Origin: Choristoneura fumiferana
Taxonomy: Eukaryota; Arthropoda; Insecta; Lepidoptera; Tortricidae
Assembly: GCF_025370935.1 (NCBI RefSeq)
Contig: NC_133478.1
Span: 2,150,461 to 2,214,460, forward strand
Reading direction: 5' to 3'
Length of the DNA stretch: 64,000 nucleotides
The notes beneath the pieces were generated by a model that saw only the letters and a list, made by a program, of their open reading frames with translations, ran no database searches and was not told where the DNA came from. Of the stretch, positions 1-11,285 are shown one piece after another. Positions within the stretch are counted from its first letter, which is position 1. Each line of letters begins with the position of its first letter. The translations under genes were made by a program, and so were the position numbers.

Positions 1-392
1 CCTATTTATGTGAATTTAGAATTCACAAGCTCTTGAAATTGTTTAGCGGTTGACGAAAATTAGTACCGGGACTGTGTCAATAACTTTTGGTGTTAAAATT
101 CTTTTTACTAAAATTCATTATTTTTATTAGCTTGATGTTTAAGTAAGGCACTTTCAGTTCGGTGTGTATTGGGCACTCAATGTATTTCATATTTTGATTG
201 CATGCCGTATCAACCAAGTAGCATTAAGGGTCAAAAGTAAAGCATATATTCTAAATTCATTGTATTGTACCTATTGAATATAGTTACACATTGCTCTAAA
301 TATTATACCGTTGAGGTTTATGTGACGAATAACAGGATTGCTAGCATCGGTGTAGTTAACACATGGGTAACTGAATCCATTCCTGTTTAAAA

Positions 393-484
393 TATACTGA
401 GCGGCAAAAAATCTGGCCCACAAATGTATGCAGAATCGGTAATTTTGTATGAAAGGTGGGCCGAATTTTTTGCCGGTGAGTATA
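393..484. mobile_element. Short MITE, TA-flanked
   Basis: A 90-bp inverted repeat. The left arm reads TACTGAGCGGCAAAAAAT and the right arm ATTTTTTGCCGGTGAGTA, both next to TA dinucleotides as in Tc1/mariner-type insertions. There is no coding capacity. Flanking DNA on both sides shows no gene. Confidence 0.6.
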
Positions 485-778
485 TAAAAAGAATGCGTAT
501 ATTCTATTACAGATAATAATATATCACAGACTATATGGCAACCTAAATTATATTTTGTCTGTGGCAGAGATATGCTCCTGCATGGTATAACATCATGCTA
601 GTCATTCAGAGTCTAGCACGCTAGACAAGCTCTCGCTTATTGCTCAGTCTCTTTCTAATGGGTAAGTTAGGAAGGGATACAGCTGCTTAGCGACTCTTGG
701 CCTCCCGTACTAGCCATGCAAAAGTACTTAACCATTGGAATACAAGCTAGCTATAAAGAAACATGTTATATCCAAAGA

Positions 779-788
779 TTTATTTATT
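779..788 (-). terminator. Poly(A) signals of mRpL33
   Basis: Two overlapping AATAAA hexamers on the minus strand (plus-strand TTTATT at 779-784 and 783-788) lie about 100 bp after the mRpL33 stop codon. This is a normal distance for a short 3'UTR. Confidence 0.6.
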
Positions 789-886
789 GTTTAAAGTACA
801 ATAATTAAATTAAAACATTTAAAACACTTTCACTGTCTATTATTTAACATTTAGAACTACCTACCTACATTAAACATTTTATGATT

Positions 887-2936
887 TTATGAAGATTTGA
901 TGCTCCTGATCTTTTTTCTCTCCTTGTAAAGACTTTGTGCTCGGACTGAAAAAAAAACCAAATTCAATAATAAAATTATTAGGGGAGTAAAATGAGCATT
1001 TTGCAAAATCACTGTAGCGTGACAGCACCAATCACGGACATGTTAAACACAGGAGTACCTAGCAATGGACAACAAAGATTCAATGTCTTATATATAATAA
1101 AGAAACGCGTAACAGTTCCTGAGACTGTCGACTCGGGCCAGACTTCTTTTACAAAAAAAACTGAAATGACGATGCTTTTCCCGCGTCCAATCTCAGGCTC
1201 TGTTCAAGCGCGCCACGCATGGCAACACTGGCGTTTCGTAAGTGCTATAATGCCAATCCTTAATAAACCACACAAAGTAATGACCATACAAGGACCATAC
1301 TCATAATTCTACAAATACATTTGAATATTTGAATAATAACATTATTTATTTTTTTGTAAATTACTACATATACAGAGATTTATATAAGAGGTTTATATTC
1401 TAAATACGTCATAAAATCTTAATACTCATTTCGCATTTGAAATATAAAATGCTAAATTTCCCAATAAAAACTGTGTGCAATATTTTCAATACTTGACATA
1501 CCTTTCTGTAACTTCAGTCAGTGTGGAAAGGTCTTTTAGGGCCCGGGCCCACTTAGTGTCTTTCGAGCGTCGTTGTCTACTAAACGCCCGCGCAGCGCCG
1601 GCGTAACGTTCACGGTCTTTCGGACGCCAGCGTCTCGTTAACGCCCGCGCAGCGTCGACGCGGCGTCAATAGGGGAGGAGCGCTGCTGACAGTTCGCCAC
1701 CTGATATGGAGGCGACGGTGCGCGGGTGTTTACTAGACGACGACGCTCGAAAGACGCTAAGTGGGCCCGGGCCTTTAGTCATTTAAAATGGATATATTCT
1801 TGCAGACATCAAAGATTGTCAGCAAAATCCATGCAACAAATTTTAGTATTCTATTCTAACCCTTAAAACATTTTTAGAGTCCTTTTTTATTTATACAAAA
1901 TAAAGGTTAAAAATACTAAGTGCCAACCATACATTGCCATGAAATGAACTGAAATGAACATTAAAATAACAATGTGTACTTATAGCTCACCATTCATGAA
2001 CTTTATTAATTATGATCATCAGTTATGTGAACATTAGTGTGGTTAGTTAAAAAAAAGTGGATCTGTTTCTTAAAATTTGGGTAAATTAAAAAAAAAAAAC
2101 ATTATTACTTGTCCAAACTGGTGGTAGATTTTTTCTTGACATTCATAAGTGCTTGTTATAGCCTAAATTGAATAAAGATATTTTGACTTTGTCGATCATC
2201 CCTACTAATTAGTTATTACAAAAATAAGAGTTTTTACCCTTGGCTTGAAATGGAGATTCCATGATTTTACTACATTCCCATGAGAATGGCCAACAATAAA
2301 TTGCATTATGGACACCAAGCCCTCTTGTTCTGAGAGGAGGCCTGTGCCCAACAGTGGGACGTATATAGGCTGGGATGATGATGATGATGATGATGGACAC
2401 CATTTACGTTCAATGAGAAACACCATCCCAAAATATCATGTCTCTAACCTTAGCGGTTAAGGTTCTAGGATATTACGTGGATCCTATGGGAATATAGGGA
2501 TTAAAAGTATATTATTTCAGACCAAATATTGCACAGATTCATATCTCTCCATAATTATTATCTTCCATGAATAAAATCAAATGTGCCAAAAAAATATTTT
2601 CCTCAGCCTGCATTATTTTAGTGCCATTAGGACTGGTTACCCAACAGGCAAAGTAGTATGAAACTTAAAAGGTAAACTAAACATTATAAATAGCATTAAA
2701 TATTGTAGGTTACATACTGTAGGGATCAAATCTTAGCAGCTCGAGTTTGTCTGCGAGTCGCTCCCGGATAGATATAAACTTATGTCCCGACACCATGCTC
2801 TCCATCAGCACCATAATATGCCTAAAACGACAATGATTAGTAGAAAATCATCGAATAGTTTCTTCAAATGGTTCATACATTTTCTGAGTGCTTACTTGCT
2901 TTTCGCCTTTTTAAACAGTATATTTGTGAGAAACAT
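887..2936 (-). CDS. mRpL33: Mitochondrial ribosomal protein L33 (bL33m), 3 exons
   Basis: Structural protein of the large mitochondrial ribosomal subunit. Exons (minus strand): 2936-2896, 2821-2718 and 945-887. They join to 204 bp, or 67 codons plus TAA. Exon 1 encodes MFLTNILFKKAKSK, exon 2 HIMVLMESMVSGHKFISIR and on through a RERLADKLELLRFDPY stretch, and exon 3 SLYKERKKIRS near the C-terminus. These match the bL33m pattern, including the central R-(D/E)-R-L-x-(D/E)-K-L motif and the basic KERKKIRS end; human MRPL33 has a similar length (65 aa). Splice sites are AA|GTAAGC, TTTTAG|G, ACA|GTATGT and TTTCAG|T, and the phases agree. Intron 2 is 1.77 kb and holds a GC-rich MITE and a LINE/SINE tail. 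No exon is long enough to stand out as an ORF. Confidence is high from the combined protein and splice match. Confidence 0.93.
1540..1773. mobile_element. GC-rich inverted-repeat MITE with TTTAG target duplication
   Basis: A 234-bp element inside mRpL33 intron 2. The termini GGCCCGGGCCCACTTAG and CTAAGTGGGCCCGGGCC are a perfect 17-bp inverted repeat, continued imperfectly through TCTTTCGAGCGTCGT. Both ends abut the pentamer TTTAG (1535-1539 and 1774-1778), a likely 5-bp target duplication. The interior is unusually GC-rich and repeats an AACGCCCGCGCAGCG word. There is no ORF, and the superfamily cannot be assigned. Confidence 0.8.
2300..2397 (+). repeat. RTE-type LINE/SINE tail ending in (GAT)n
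   Basis: GAGGAGGCCTGTGCCCAACA followed by GTGGGACGTATATAGGCTGG and a GATGATGAT run is the 3' tail of lepidopteran RTE LINEs and of SINEs that borrow that tail. It lies in mRpL33 intron 2. The minus-strand poly-Ser ORF here is only the microsatellite read backwards. Confidence 0.75.
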
Positions 2937-3702
2937 AATTCCGTTGAACTGTGAAAATGTATTTGTTCGCTTTAATATGAAATTTAATTAAATAAATACA
3001 ACTTCAATTATTAGTGAATTAATAGGTGAATTATCAAACACCTGATCCTATTGACATTGATTGACACAAGGCAAGACTGACAGCAAAGCAATACCGCCAC
3101 TATACTAACAATTTTAACCATAGACTAAAAAGTATCCTATGAAGTAAAATATTGTATATTTACATGTGCGCCAACATGCTAATAGCACCGAGCTCAAGCT
3201 GTAGGTAGGATGACAAGTGAAACGAATATCTTCTCTTTATAGTTTGTGCTAATAATTCTTTATCTGTGGTAGTGCCAAAAGTTTAAAAATAAAAACTACA
3301 TAGACAAAATATTTTTTAAAATAATGCCACGTATGTGCGAAAAAGTAATTTAATTATTATTTGACAGCAGCAGATTCGCTACAGGTGCATTTTTGATATT
3401 TGTTTTAAAGTTCAGTGTTTTTGCGGGATAAAACGGAAGTGCTGGGATTCTTGAAATGCAACAGAGTCCCTAGTTACATTTTCGACGTATAGGGCCCGAT
3501 ATATATCCTGGTAACATTCGAAAAACAAACTGCGATGATGATGAACTTGTGAACCGGCGTCGTTGGCGTTTTCGTGCGGCTACTATTTTTTGTGTTCGTT
3601 CTTTGTTCATTTACCGTGTCGCAAATGAAATAATCAAGCGGCAATAGTGTGAGTTTTACTAGTATTTTGTTTCCGTAGTGTAGTTTTAACAAATCGAGAA
3701 CA
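2937..3702. promoter_or_regulatory. Shared 766-bp head-to-head intergenic region
   Basis: The stretch between the mRpL33 start codon (minus strand) and the ELAV-like start codon (plus strand) must hold both promoters and both 5'UTRs. I see no convincing TATA box at a usable spacing and no coding sequence. Whether the promoter is bidirectional is inference from arrangement only. Confidence 0.45.
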
Positions 3703-4848
3703 ATGAAAAACGAAATGAACGTAAAACGCGAAGAGAATGGCGGCGGGGACGCCAATAATTCCAATGTGTCACCGACGAAGCTGATGGTCAACTACATACC
3801 GGAGCTGATGACGCGCGATATGATGTACGCGTTGTTCTCGGCGATGGGCAAGATCGAGAGCTGCAAGCTGATCGCGAACCGCGGGTACGGCTTTGTGGAG
3901 TACGAGAAACACGAGGACGCGGAGAAGGCGCGCGCCGCCTTCAACGGCCTGCTTATGCAGGGTAAAACGCTCAAAGTGTCCTTCGCGCTGCTCAACCCCG
4001 AGAACAAGGCATCCCACAAGCCCGACACAGAGTCCAACCTGTACATCAGCAACTTGCCGCCCGACATGACGCTGGAGCGCCTCAATGTGATGTTCGGCCA
4101 GTTCGGCGTGATTACCAACAGCCGCGTATCGCAGGGCATCGGCTTCGTGTGCTACGAGACGCGCTCGCAGGCCGAGGAGGCCATCGCCGAGCTGAACGGC
4201 AGCACGCCGCTGCCGGGCGCCGGCGCCGTCGTCGTCAAGTTCGCCAACAAGCCCAACGCTAACAAGAACGCGCCGCGCCCCAGCCCGCGTGCCGGCGTGC
4301 CGCCCGCGCCGCTCGCCTACAACGGTGGCGCCGTCTTCAACGGGGCGTCGCCGGCCGCTTTCAACGGCACGAACCTGAGCGCGGCGTTCGGCGCGCGGCC
4401 GGCGGCGTTTGCGCCCGGCTTCCCGCAGGCGTCGCCGCCGCCGCTGCTGCCGTCGCCGGGCAAGGCGCTGCCCTTCATCACCAAGGGGCAGCAGCGCTTC
4501 AACCCGATGGCGGCGGCCAATCACTCGCCGCTGCCGCTGCTGGGCGCGCCCGCCAGCCCCGTGCCGATGCTGGGCGCGCCGCCGGCGCCGCACCAGACCA
4601 CAGTGTATGTATACAACATCGGGGAGGACACGGAGGAGCTCGCCCTCTGGCAGCTCTTCGGCCCCTATGGAGCCATCGACTCTATAAAGGTGATCAAGGA
4701 TCCCGAGACCAAGAAAAACAAAGGGTTTGCGTTCGTGAACATGCGCGAGTACGACGAGGCCGCTATGGCCATCCAGGCGCTCAACGGCTACACGCTCAAT
4801 GGACAGGTTCTTTCCGTTAGCTTTAAGACACAGAAGCGAAGCAATTAG
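3703..4848 (+). CDS. ELAV/Hu-family RNA-binding protein, intronless, three RRMs
   Basis: A 381-aa single-exon ORF encoding a likely RNA-binding regulator of mRNA processing or stability, as known for ELAV/Hu proteins. RRM1 is at about residues 27-95 (RNP2 LMVNYI, RNP1 RGYGFVEY) and RRM2 at about 112-181 (RNP2 LYISNL, RNP1-like QGIGFVCY). An Ala/Pro/Gly-rich hinge covers about 182-298. RRM3 is at about 299-376 (RNP2 VYVYNI, RNP1 KGFAFVNM). The LWQLFGPYGAI, LNGYTLNGQVL and terminal VSFKTQK motifs of RRM3 are ELAV hallmarks. RRM1 and RRM2 are short: KLIANRGYGF and SRVSQGIGF replace the usual longer beta2-beta3 loops, whereas RRM3 keeps its loop. The start is the first ATG (AACAATGAAA). The CDS is far richer in GC than its surroundings. 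Lack of introns suggests a retrocopy origin, but the ORF is intact. It could be a fast-evolving elav paralog rather than the main elav/fne gene. Confidence 0.88.
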   Translation: MKNEMNVKREENGGGDANNSNVSPTKLMVNYIPELMTRDMMYALFSAMGKIESCKLIANRGYGFVEYEKHEDAEKARAAFNGLLMQGKTLKVSFALLNPENKASHKPDTESNLYISNLPPDMTLERLNVMFGQFGVITNSRVSQGIGFVCYETRSQAEEAIAELNGSTPLPGAGAVVVKFANKPNANKNAPRPSPRAGVPPAPLAYNGGAVFNGASPAAFNGTNLSAAFGARPAAFAPGFPQASPPPLLPSPGKALPFITKGQQRFNPMAAANHSPLPLLGAPASPVPMLGAPPAPHQTTVYVYNIGEDTEELALWQLFGPYGAIDSIKVIKDPETKKNKGFAFVNMREYDEAAMAIQALNGYTLNGQVLSVSFKTQKRSN

Positions 4849-5220
4849 AATGTGAACGGACGTTTAGTACGCCGTCTCGTTTGTGATCAATCCGAGGCCG
4901 AAAGCTTAATGAAAGATTCATTCCAATCTCAAAATATTTTTGTAGTCGAGACGCGAGATCCTCTATGTGCATTTCAGATTAGTCGCATAAGTATTTTTGT
5001 AAGATTTAACATAGTTTTATATTCGCGAGAGAGCGACATGACTATCTGTGAGTTGGTTTAGTTGCTTGACAGTATCATATATGTGTAATTTTTATTATCG
5101 TATGGTATTATATTATGAACCTATTGTATGGACCTGTCGCGCTGTCCCGGGCCATCGCCCCTTTACCCTCCAGGTATTTTATTTTGTGTAAAACAAACCA
5201 TTGTATGTTTTTTACTCTTT

Positions 5221-5694
5221 AATAAATTTCATGTTTAAATAGAGTTTATTGTATATTTCTCTATTTTTTTCTATTATCAATTTATCCCCTCCCCATTTGT
5301 GTCCTTATTTACTTACATTATATACATAATAATATTTGTGGCAGTAGTTGTTTCATGTACGTTAATGTAGTATATACCTAACTGTGTGTATTGTCCCGCG
5401 GCAGGTCGCTGTATTCTGCTTAAATATTGCATGCGTGTAGTGGAGATACAGAAATACGTTTTATTTGTTTATGTTACTTCACGGGTTATGGCTGTCGTTA
5501 TTGTTTGCTCGTCATTAGTTTCTAAATCTATATTATTTTTGGCGCAATCGCGTTCCGTATTTCCGCAAACCACGTTAAACGACAAGCCATTAACACACGC
5601 TATTTATTATGTACTCGCCAGTCGCCACCGTGAGAAAAATTAATATACTGATCAGAATTAATATTTTTATACGTACATTTAACATTAGAATAAA
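5221..5694 (+). terminator. Candidate poly(A) signals of the ELAV-like gene
   Basis: AATAAA occurs at 5221-5226 and again at 5689-5694, giving a possible 3'UTR of about 0.4 or 0.85 kb. The DNA between the stop codon and these sites has no conserved coding content that I recognise. Confidence 0.45.
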
Positions 5695-5699
5695 CTTTA

Positions 5700-8600
5700 G
5701 GCTCGCAGACAGTTCAGTAGTTAGGCGCAAAACAAGGAAATGTATGACGATGCCTTGGGCTAGTTGGTCAGCTTTTATCTAAGCGAGCATTAGGAAGTTG
5801 ATAAGATTAAACTGAACTTAACGATCCTGTCCAGTTGCCAAAAGCCAAACTTTTATAACGTGACTTAGGAGACTAAATAGACTGCCACAATTAGTTGTAG
5901 CGTAGATGCCTTGCCTATCCTGGGTCAGCTTCGATATTCTCCTGTTGCAATAAGTTGGAAAGATGGCTGCCCTCGACCTAATCTAACAAAGTATGCGAAG
6001 TAGCGTGAAAGCGTCGAGCGAACAATGTGCTCTTTTTTGACGTATGGCGTCGTCTCTCGTAGGGTGGGCGAAACAAGGACCACGATTCGACATTTTCAAG
6101 CTTACAGATTTTAGCAAAACAATGGTGTATCACGTTTTAAACTAGAGATACGACATCTTGCTTTCGCTTGGCTTTGTATTCGGCAAAGTATCGAATAAAA
6201 TGTCCTTGGTTGTATTGCGGTAGAATTATGAAGATGCAATGCAGCCACAAAAAACGGAACGGTTAACTTTCGGATGCGTCAGTCCGCACGGAACTGAGAT
6301 GTGACAAATTGGACATCGCAATTTGCATACAAATATGTATCAAATGTGCTCTCTTTATTGTACAAAAAGTAAATACAAAAAGGTTACAAAAAAAGTGCTT
6401 AGTACAAAAGCGGACTCAGATCTGAAGGGATCTCTGCCGTTCAACCTTTGACTGGAAGAGAGTTATTGTTATCTCAATCAAAACTTTTATTTTTATTAAG
6501 TAATGGAAAACTTTGTTTTTCTGCTTTAATAGTCCACCGGAGAATATCGCAGCAGACCCTATCCTCCCATAGCAATTATGTGGGACAATTAGGTATCGTA
6601 TCGTACCAACAATTTTAGGAGTGAAAGTAGAAAGTAAGTATAACGTCACATCTGCAAGACGGGTGAGTTTTATATTTTCTGAAATATAAAAATGCCAGAC
6701 TTTCAGAAATTCTAGTCCAATAGGTACTTAAAGATCTTTATAAAATTTTTGGAAACATTTTTTATCGTAACCTAGGTAGATCGTAAAAGTCGTAAAATAT
6801 TCGATTTCACGCTAGGTCTGGTTTACGATTAGTGTCGTAAAACACGCTTTTGTATGTTATAGATAGCTTTAGTCGTGAACAACAGCGCTGTAGTTGATAA
6901 GGTTGCACTGATAATGGTTGCAAAGCGGACCGACGAGCGTCTGAAGAGCGGGCTTGCTAACAAAGCTCAATATTTGTAGGAGATAACGCATTACTGCGGA
7001 GATATTGGTCGGAGGACTTGCCTGATGTCCTTCTCAAGGACGTCTCGTCTGGCGACGACCCCCGCGGCCTCGCCTCGCCGACTATATGATTTATTCACTT
7101 CTGCAGACTTTTTCATTGGAAAATAGAATAATGTAGTGTAGATATAATCTTTTGAGATTACATTTGTTGACCGGGTTCACATTCAGAGGAACGTGTTACA
7201 GGGAGCTAATAGGATTGGCGTCAAATTTCGGTATTAGCTTAGCGCGTTTACTATAGAAGGAACGCAACTAATTTTATTAGAAATAGCTAAATGTTACGTA
7301 ATTATCGTTGGTTGTCACACCACTACGGCAAGCTCGGCTAACTGGGCCAGAGGAGGAATGTTCCTTAACACGAAATGGACCTCAACCACTTCCGATAGTG
7401 AAAGTATCTGACATTCTTGCTTACTAATAAGCTCTTAAGTTCGTATAACGAACCCAGTTACAAAATTTTAACTACGATATAGGCTCCGAAATTTGGGGAT
7501 TGATGCTTCGATCCTCATACCTCTTATTTTCTTGGTATTTCGCATGTGAAATAGGATGATACATATGAGCTCCTCATGGTCACTGATTCTGTCAATGCCA
7601 GAGTCGTACAAAACACTGCACAGACTCATAGTCGGTAAACTCATGAATGATATTTCATTTTGTTATTTGCTCTCGCCTTTCAACCCGCGAATTTACATCT
7701 TTATTTATCATATTCCGGTTTCTAGATTTAAATGTTTCGACCATTTTGCAGTAGCATCGTAAAATATGACCGGCCATGATAATTTATTTAGATTTGACAA
7801 TGAAACGAAGCAACTTGAACGTTTCAATACCCAAGTTGATAGAGGCGTTCGACAGACCGGTTTTATTAAGGTACGTATTAATGGAAATAGGAATGCTTAA
7901 CCCCCAGATAAAGGGGTGGTTGACCTGCGTCTCCGTAATTAGAGGCTGAATCGATTTGACGCAGACGGTCCTTAACGGCTTTTACAGTTTTACACCTTTG
8001 GGAATATCACGAGGTAGTTGCCGATAAAGATGCACAGGGGACTTACGGAGTTTTAGTCTTTACTAGCTGTTTCGTTTGGAAAGAATTCGTTTATCGCTAA
8101 ACTGCGGGTAGGTACTATTCAATTTTTGAGGATAAAAACTATAATATATCCTTTATAATTATAATAATCATTAATTTCGGAAAGTAAAATCCATTCTGGT
8201 TGAATAGCAAACATCTTCACAAACTTCCTCATTTCATTTATAATATAGTAGGATCGGTTTCACAGCCAAGTTGTTCGGTGAATAAACGTTGACTCATGAC
8301 GCGTTGTACGTCACTTAGCTTCAACAAAATTGTAAAGCTATCACATAACATAATTTGTTACTGTTGAATATATACTGGATATAAATAGTTGAACAACCGT
8401 TATCTCCAGGTAGGTATGAATTTAATTGTACCGTTGCACGAATTACTCTTATTATCCTATCATGGTTTGCAGTTTTTTCTAGTTGAATACAAATTCTTAA
8501 TAGCGGTTTTTTGTAAACCTCCCACGTGTTTAATTTCAGTAGGCGTTAACAAAGGCGTTAACTTCCATTTTAACGCAAAGTACAATAATTGTCTTCATGA

Positions 8601-8750
8601 TTATGTATCAGTAACGTTTTATATAGATTTAGATAGCATTTTTTCGCTATCATGTCGGGGTATATTAACTTTGTTATCGTTCATAACGTCATAAGCTTGT
8701 GCGAGTTTCCCAGATCTCTTTAGCAACATCGTTGTTTTTAACTTGTTTTA
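5700..8750. other. Gene-free AT-rich intergenic DNA
   Basis: No ORF here has a recognisable product or a credible exon. ORFs of 68-101 codons are chance openings in AT-rich sequence. No structured repeat is obvious. Confidence 0.5.
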
Positions 8751-8754
8751 TTAA

Positions 8755-8895
8755 GGGGCTGTTTCACCATCCATTGATTAGCGTTAACCGACGGTTAAAT
8801 GTGATGCCGTCTCCGTCTATTCGAACAAAACAAATAGAGACGGCATCACACCTAACCGCCAGTTAACACTAATCAATGGATCGTGAAACAGCCCC
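8755..8895. mobile_element. PIF/Harbinger-like MITE (full copy)
   Basis: A 141-bp element, almost one long palindrome. It starts GGGGCTGTTTCACCATCCAT, ends with the near-complement finishing GTGAAACAGCCCC, and is flanked on both sides by TAA (8752-8754, 8896-8898). A 3-bp TWA duplication is typical of PIF/Harbinger-type MITEs. A truncated copy lies at 12110-12235. Confidence 0.8.
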
Positions 8896-10483
8896 TAAAT
8901 CTGTTTGAAATGAAGTCCAAATTAATGACTAAATTTTAATGACGAGAAATATGTCCAGTTATTGAGATGTGGACACGGAGAGAATCACATTCTGTAGAGG
9001 TGAGGGGCTCTCCGCTTTTATCAAGTTTTATGGTCCCACAAGCTGTATTATAATTGCCTACCTGACTGAACAAGCGTCGGGACTGGTTGTTTTTTGTCAT
9101 GCGCCCGAGTAGCCGGACTCGCTTGTTAATGACGAATTTTGCCGAATTCGTGCAATCTTTCCGTATCGCATATTAAAACAACGAAAATCACCACAAGCGT
9201 AATGGCGGACATGTTCAAGTTTCTTCGAAAAATATAGCAACCATGTGGCTTCTTGTGACCTCGTCGATGATCCATATCAATTAACTAAGTCGAAGTAAAA
9301 ATACCACTTCCGTTTAACGACGTGGGTGCGAGGGTTGTTAATAATATTCGTTGGGTTTCTTTGTCCAAGCCCAAGCTACAAATTGGTCGGCGAGTCCTTT
9401 TTCATTAGCTTATAAAGATCGAAAACGATTCGAGTGGAACCTTAAAGGTCAAGGCTTAATTGCGTCAAACGTGCTACTGATTAAGTACGTTGCTAAAACA
9501 AGCGGTGAAATGAAAAGTTACTGTAAGAAATTGAAAAATCACGACTGTTTTATTGTGATTTGAAATGGACTAGCAGTTTTATTGAACCAGAACCATATTG
9601 AAAAATTGATGAAACTGAGTTAGTAGGTACCCTTAAAATATTAAATAATGCAGACGTTAAAACAATTATTAATTAGTAATACCTTACCTACTCGCTAATT
9701 CTAAAGGCAAATCCGATTCGGATAAGCACCTAGCCCGCATACAAAGCAAAGCATTCAGTAATGAGATCGACTTGATTCTGTTGACATGACATTGAAAAAA
9801 AGACCGAATTGTCCGAAAATAGAGAATTATAAACACGACGACGTTACGTAACCATCTACAAGCAGCGCGCTGCGTATGGTTACAAACTGAATTTGTAATC
9901 GTGTGTGTTTAGGTGTTTCCTTTGAAGCATTATAACTGGGCTACTCTTTATGTAAAGGCTTGCTTGCTAACTAAGAAGCATACGTAGCATGAATGTTTGA
10001 TAAAAACGTACTATACCCGTGTTAGACGCGATCTATTCTGAAGGTTGTATAAATAACGTAGTTTCTCAATCGGTAAATAGTGACTCGTCCTTCTTCTAAA
10101 ACATTAGTCTTTGCAATCCCATTGTCAGTTACCTATACCCTATCGGTCATTTGAAAACACAGAGCCTGACAACCTGAGTAAGTTATAACAAAAACTCGAC
10201 TCCCATCATCTGTAGCTCTCAACCTAGCCGCTCTGGCAAGATTGTCCTATTGAACAGAAGCCGTTTCGTAACAAAATGCCAGTGTGGTAAAATGTCGTTT
10301 AATCTTCTATGGGTGAACTAGTCGTTGATGAAATTTAGCTACCTTATTGTCATGATCTGCTGTGAAATAATTTCTTTTCACAGAAAACATCATAGTGGTG
10401 ATGAGTTGTCTGTTAAGGAAGATAAATATATAAATAAATATACATGTGCCCAGAGAGCATTTTTTGTTTTGAAAAAAAAAAGC

Positions 10484-10692
10484 CCCGACATCATTTCAAA
10501 TTTCAATATCTCAAAAATGGCTAGAAGCCGATTTTTATCAAACATAGCTACGAGTAAGAACCACCCTAAGGTAACTCGATTTCAGGTAAAAAACCGCATC
10601 GTCGGGCCATCTGTTTGTAAGATAGGATGCCATAGACAGACATTGGCGTCAAACTTGTCACACCCCCCCTTTTTGCGTCGGGGGTTAAAAAT
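10484..10692 (-). repeat. Dispersed repeat ending in a CCCCCGACGCAAAAAG box
   Basis: The right end (TTTTTGCGTCGGGGGTTAAAA on the plus strand, preceded by a GGCGTCAAACTTGTCACACC stretch) recurs almost unchanged near 13555. I associate this sequence with a common lepidopteran interspersed repeat but cannot assign a class. The plus-strand ORF of 126 codons spanning it is not a gene. Confidence 0.5.
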
Positions 10693-11029
10693 AAAACTCT
10701 TCTAATGTGTATGTATGTGTGTGTGCGTAATGAATATGTTCTCAAGGGATGCGCTTGCTAATAGACCACCTGTTGGGTTTAACTTAACGTAACGTATACG
10801 TATCTAACGGTTTTTAATTCCCGCGCACCAAGACTCATTCGTGTTGCCACCTAAATCATGCATTTTAAGTCATACTGCGTAACAGTTAATAGTACGTTCA
10901 TTGTTTATTAACATTGGGTTAGAGTTTCACTTCGTTAGGTGTTGTTGCCAAAGTAGAGAGATTGGATCATTCTCGCGTAGATATTTGAGGAAAAATTAAA
11001 CGAAACTTGAACATCAGTTGCGATAGCGA

Positions 11030-11285
11030 GGCATATCTTTAGGGTCTTGCTCGCTAATCCTGTCGTGAAGCAGCAGTGCTTGCACTGATGTGTTTCGGCG
11101 TGGAGAGTAAGACAGCCGGTGAAATTACTGGCACTTGAGGTATCCCATCTTAGGCCTCTAGGTTGGCAACGCATCTGCAATACCCCTGGTGTTGCAGATG
11201 TTTATTGGGCGGTGGTGATCTTTTACCATCAGCAGACCCAATTGCTCGTTTGCGATCCAGTCGAATAAAATAAAAAAAGGGTTTC
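11030..11285 (+). mobile_element. SINE-like element, 3' part
   Basis: The segment has GGTGAAATTACTGGCACTTG, then CCCCTGGTGTTGCAGATG, GGGCGGTGGTGATC and a CTCGTTTGC box, and ends in an A-rich AATAAAATAAAAAAAG tail. This order is that of a widespread lepidopteran SINE/LINE tail. No tRNA-like head is visible, so the 5' end is either truncated or diverged. Confidence 0.65.

Noticed and set aside
992..1306. 104-codon plus-strand ORF
   Set aside because: It lies wholly in mRpL33 intron 2, has no recognisable domain, and ends in ordinary AT-rich DNA.
2205..2426. Poly-Ser minus-strand ORF
   Set aside because: Product of a (GAT)n microsatellite in a LINE/SINE tail.
3769..4593. 274-codon antisense ORF opposite the ELAV-like gene
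   Set aside because: Arg-rich low-complexity product expected from the opposite strand of a GC-rich CDS; the sense strand has three clear RRMs.
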